The notes below the pieces were generated by a model. It was not told the DNA's origin, did no database searches, and was given only the letters and a program-made list of their open reading frames with translations. This document shows, piece by piece, positions 62,912 through 64,000 of a stretch of 64,000 bases of DNA; positions within the stretch are counted from its first letter, which is position 1, and every line of letters starts with the position of its first letter. The DNA is from Thiosocius sp049669185 (GTDB taxonomy: Bacteria > Pseudomonadota > Gammaproteobacteria > Chromatiales > Chromatiaceae): NCBI GenBank assembly GCA_049669185.1, contig JBATKF010000505.1, positions 16,745-80,744 on the forward strand, read 5' to 3'. Made by a program: the position numbers and the translations under genes.

Positions 62912-64000
62912 TTATGCCGCCCGCAGGTCCGTATTCTTCAGCGGGAAGCGGCGCACGCGCTTGCCGGTCGCGGCGAAAATGGCGTTGAGAACCGCGGGCG
63001 CCGCCACCGCGATGGTCGGCTCGCCCACCCCACCCCAGAAACCACCCGAGGGCATGACGATGGTCTCGACCTCGGGCATCTCGCCGATCAGCATGGACGG
63101 GTAGGTATCGAAGTTCTCCTGCTCGACACGACCACCGCGGACGGTGCATTCCCCATACAGTAGCGCCGACAGACCGAATACGAACGAGCCCTCGACCTGG
63201 GCCTCGATCTGCTGCGGGTTGACCGCGTAGCCGGGATCGGTGGCTGCCACGATGCGGTGGATTTTTAGCCGCCCCCGGTCGTCGACCGAGACCTCCGCGC
63301 AGGCCGCGACATAACTCGCGAAGGCATTGCAGACCGCTAGGCCACGATGCGCCCCGTCTGCAGCAGGCGTTCCCCAACCCACCTTCTCGGCGACCGCATT
63401 CAGGACCGCGAGGCTTCGCGGGTGATCCGCCATGAGTCCGCGGCGGAAGTCGAGCGGGTCCTTGCCCGCGGCATGCGCCAGTTCATCGATGAAACACTCC
63501 ATGTAGATCGCGTTCTGGTTCACGTTCACACCGCGCCAGAAGCCCGGCGGCACCGGTGGATTGCGCATCGCGTGATCGATCAGCAGATTGGGTATGCTGT
63601 AGCTGATCGCGTGATCGCCGCTCGGCAGCAGGCCCTGAAACACGAGCATATCCGCACCATCCTTGAGGGCCGCAGGCCTCACCGAGGCCAGAATCGACTG
63701 TCCCGATATGCGCATATGCAGGCCGACCAGCTCGCCCTTGTCGTCGAGCCCGCCGACCAGTCTGGCCTGGGTGGTCGGATGATAGGCGCCGTGCAGCATA
63801 TCCTCTTCGCGCGTCCACAGCAGTTTTACCGGTGTACCCGGCATCTGCCGGGCGATCGCAACGGCCTGCCGGACGAAATCGTGAAACGCGCCGCGCCGCC
63901 CGAACCCGCCGCCGAGATGGATTTTATAGACCTCACACTGCGCGGCCGGCAGCCCGGCCGCCTCGGCGGCCGTCTGCAGCGCTGCCTCGCCGTTCTGGGT
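62912..64000 (-). CDS. xanthine-dehydrogenase-family molybdenum subunit, IorB-like (partial)
   Basis: The frame is open from the right window edge to a stop at 62912, giving the C-terminal 362 residues; the N-terminus lies outside. Segments LGGGFGRRGAFHDF, MRNPPVPPGFWRGVNVNQN and GFWGGVGEPTIAVAAPA are the molybdopterin-binding and catalytic-glutamate (GVGEPT) regions of the isoquinoline 1-oxidoreductase beta-subunit group. Such enzymes hydroxylate aldehydes or N-heterocycles and are usually partnered with a small [2Fe-2S] subunit, which may lie off the edge. It is separated by 102 bases from the sugar importer operon, with no link seen. Confidence 0.85.
   Translation of the reverse strand, partial: TQNGEAALQTAAEAAGLPAAQCEVYKIHLGGGFGRRGAFHDFVRQAVAIARQMPGTPVKLLWTREEDMLHGAYHPTTQARLVGGLDDKGELVGLHMRISGQSILASVRPAALKDGADMLVFQGLLPSGDHAISYSIPNLLIDHAMRNPPVPPGFWRGVNVNQNAIYMECFIDELAHAAGKDPLDFRRGLMADHPRSLAVLNAVAEKVGWGTPAADGAHRGLAVCNAFASYVAACAEVSVDDRGRLKIHRIVAATDPGYAVNPQQIEAQVEGSFVFGLSALLYGECTVRGGRVEQENFDTYPSMLIGEMPEVETIVMPSGGFWGGVGEPTIAVAAPAVLNAIFAATGKRVRRFPLKNTDLRAA

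Overview
The window looks like chromosomal DNA of a halotolerant, sulfur-oxidising gammaproteobacterium of the Chromatiales/purple-sulfur type. The clues are a SoeA-like cytoplasmic sulfite dehydrogenase subunit at the left edge, a sulfide:quinone oxidoreductase with all three redox cysteines, sucrose osmolyte genes, a W/Mo aldehyde oxidoreductase operon, and high GC with dense gammaproteobacterial gene packing. The organism name is an inference; there is no rRNA gene here. I saw no tRNA, rRNA, CRISPR array, prophage or intact transposase.

Left part (1-10 kb): soeA (cut by the window edge), two exported proteins (one with a fasciclin domain), a large orphan exported protein, and a glycerophosphodiesterase. 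These are followed by a leftward operon in the order ferredoxin, aldehyde:ferredoxin oxidoreductase, FAD oxidoreductase, MoaD-like protein and a small unknown protein, the same layout as the Aromatoleum aor operon. A 165-bp MITE-like element lies just upstream.

Sucrose block (10.6-16.5 kb): sucrose-phosphate synthase, sucrose-phosphatase, fructokinase and amylosucrase run in one direction, the order known for compatible-solute sucrose synthesis in halotolerant methanotrophs. Next come uup, a CRP/FNR regulator, a heme-binding HbpS-like protein, ispG, sqr, a DUF302 protein and a two-RCK potassium channel.

Signalling and acetate-type transport block (25.4-36 kb): an SSF-fused histidine kinase and an NtrC-like regulator (CbrAB/CrbS-like) stand before a small/large symporter pair, a cNMP/CBS/DUF294 protein and a DnaQ-like exonuclease. 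The regulator has lost the GAFTGA loop that contacts sigma-54. A GTTAC-N5-GTAAC palindrome occurs both upstream of the regulator genes and upstream of the symporter genes, which suggests a local regulon.

Middle to right (36-58 kb): Nudix hydrolase, exopolyphosphatase, an FKBP-like/methyltransferase fusion with two tightly overlapping unknown genes, two membrane methyltransferase-like proteins, ferrochelatase and a DUF971 protein. Two convergent c-di-GMP enzymes follow, each tied to a periplasmic binding protein, one by fusion and one by a translationally coupled neighbour gene. Then come a Tat-exported aldo/keto reductase, an ABC exporter, cold-shock and RRM RNA-binding proteins, a YccA-like protein and a hibernation factor.

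Right end (58.6-64 kb): a complete leftward sugar ABC importer (binding lipoprotein, two permeases, ATPase) and the C-terminal part of a xanthine-dehydrogenase-family molybdenum subunit, cut by the window edge.

Three small non-coding repeat families are scattered through the window. One copy reads through the start and signal peptide of the 1217-residue c-di-GMP enzyme. These repeats, the regulator without GAFTGA and the binding-protein/c-di-GMP pair are the observations most worth following.
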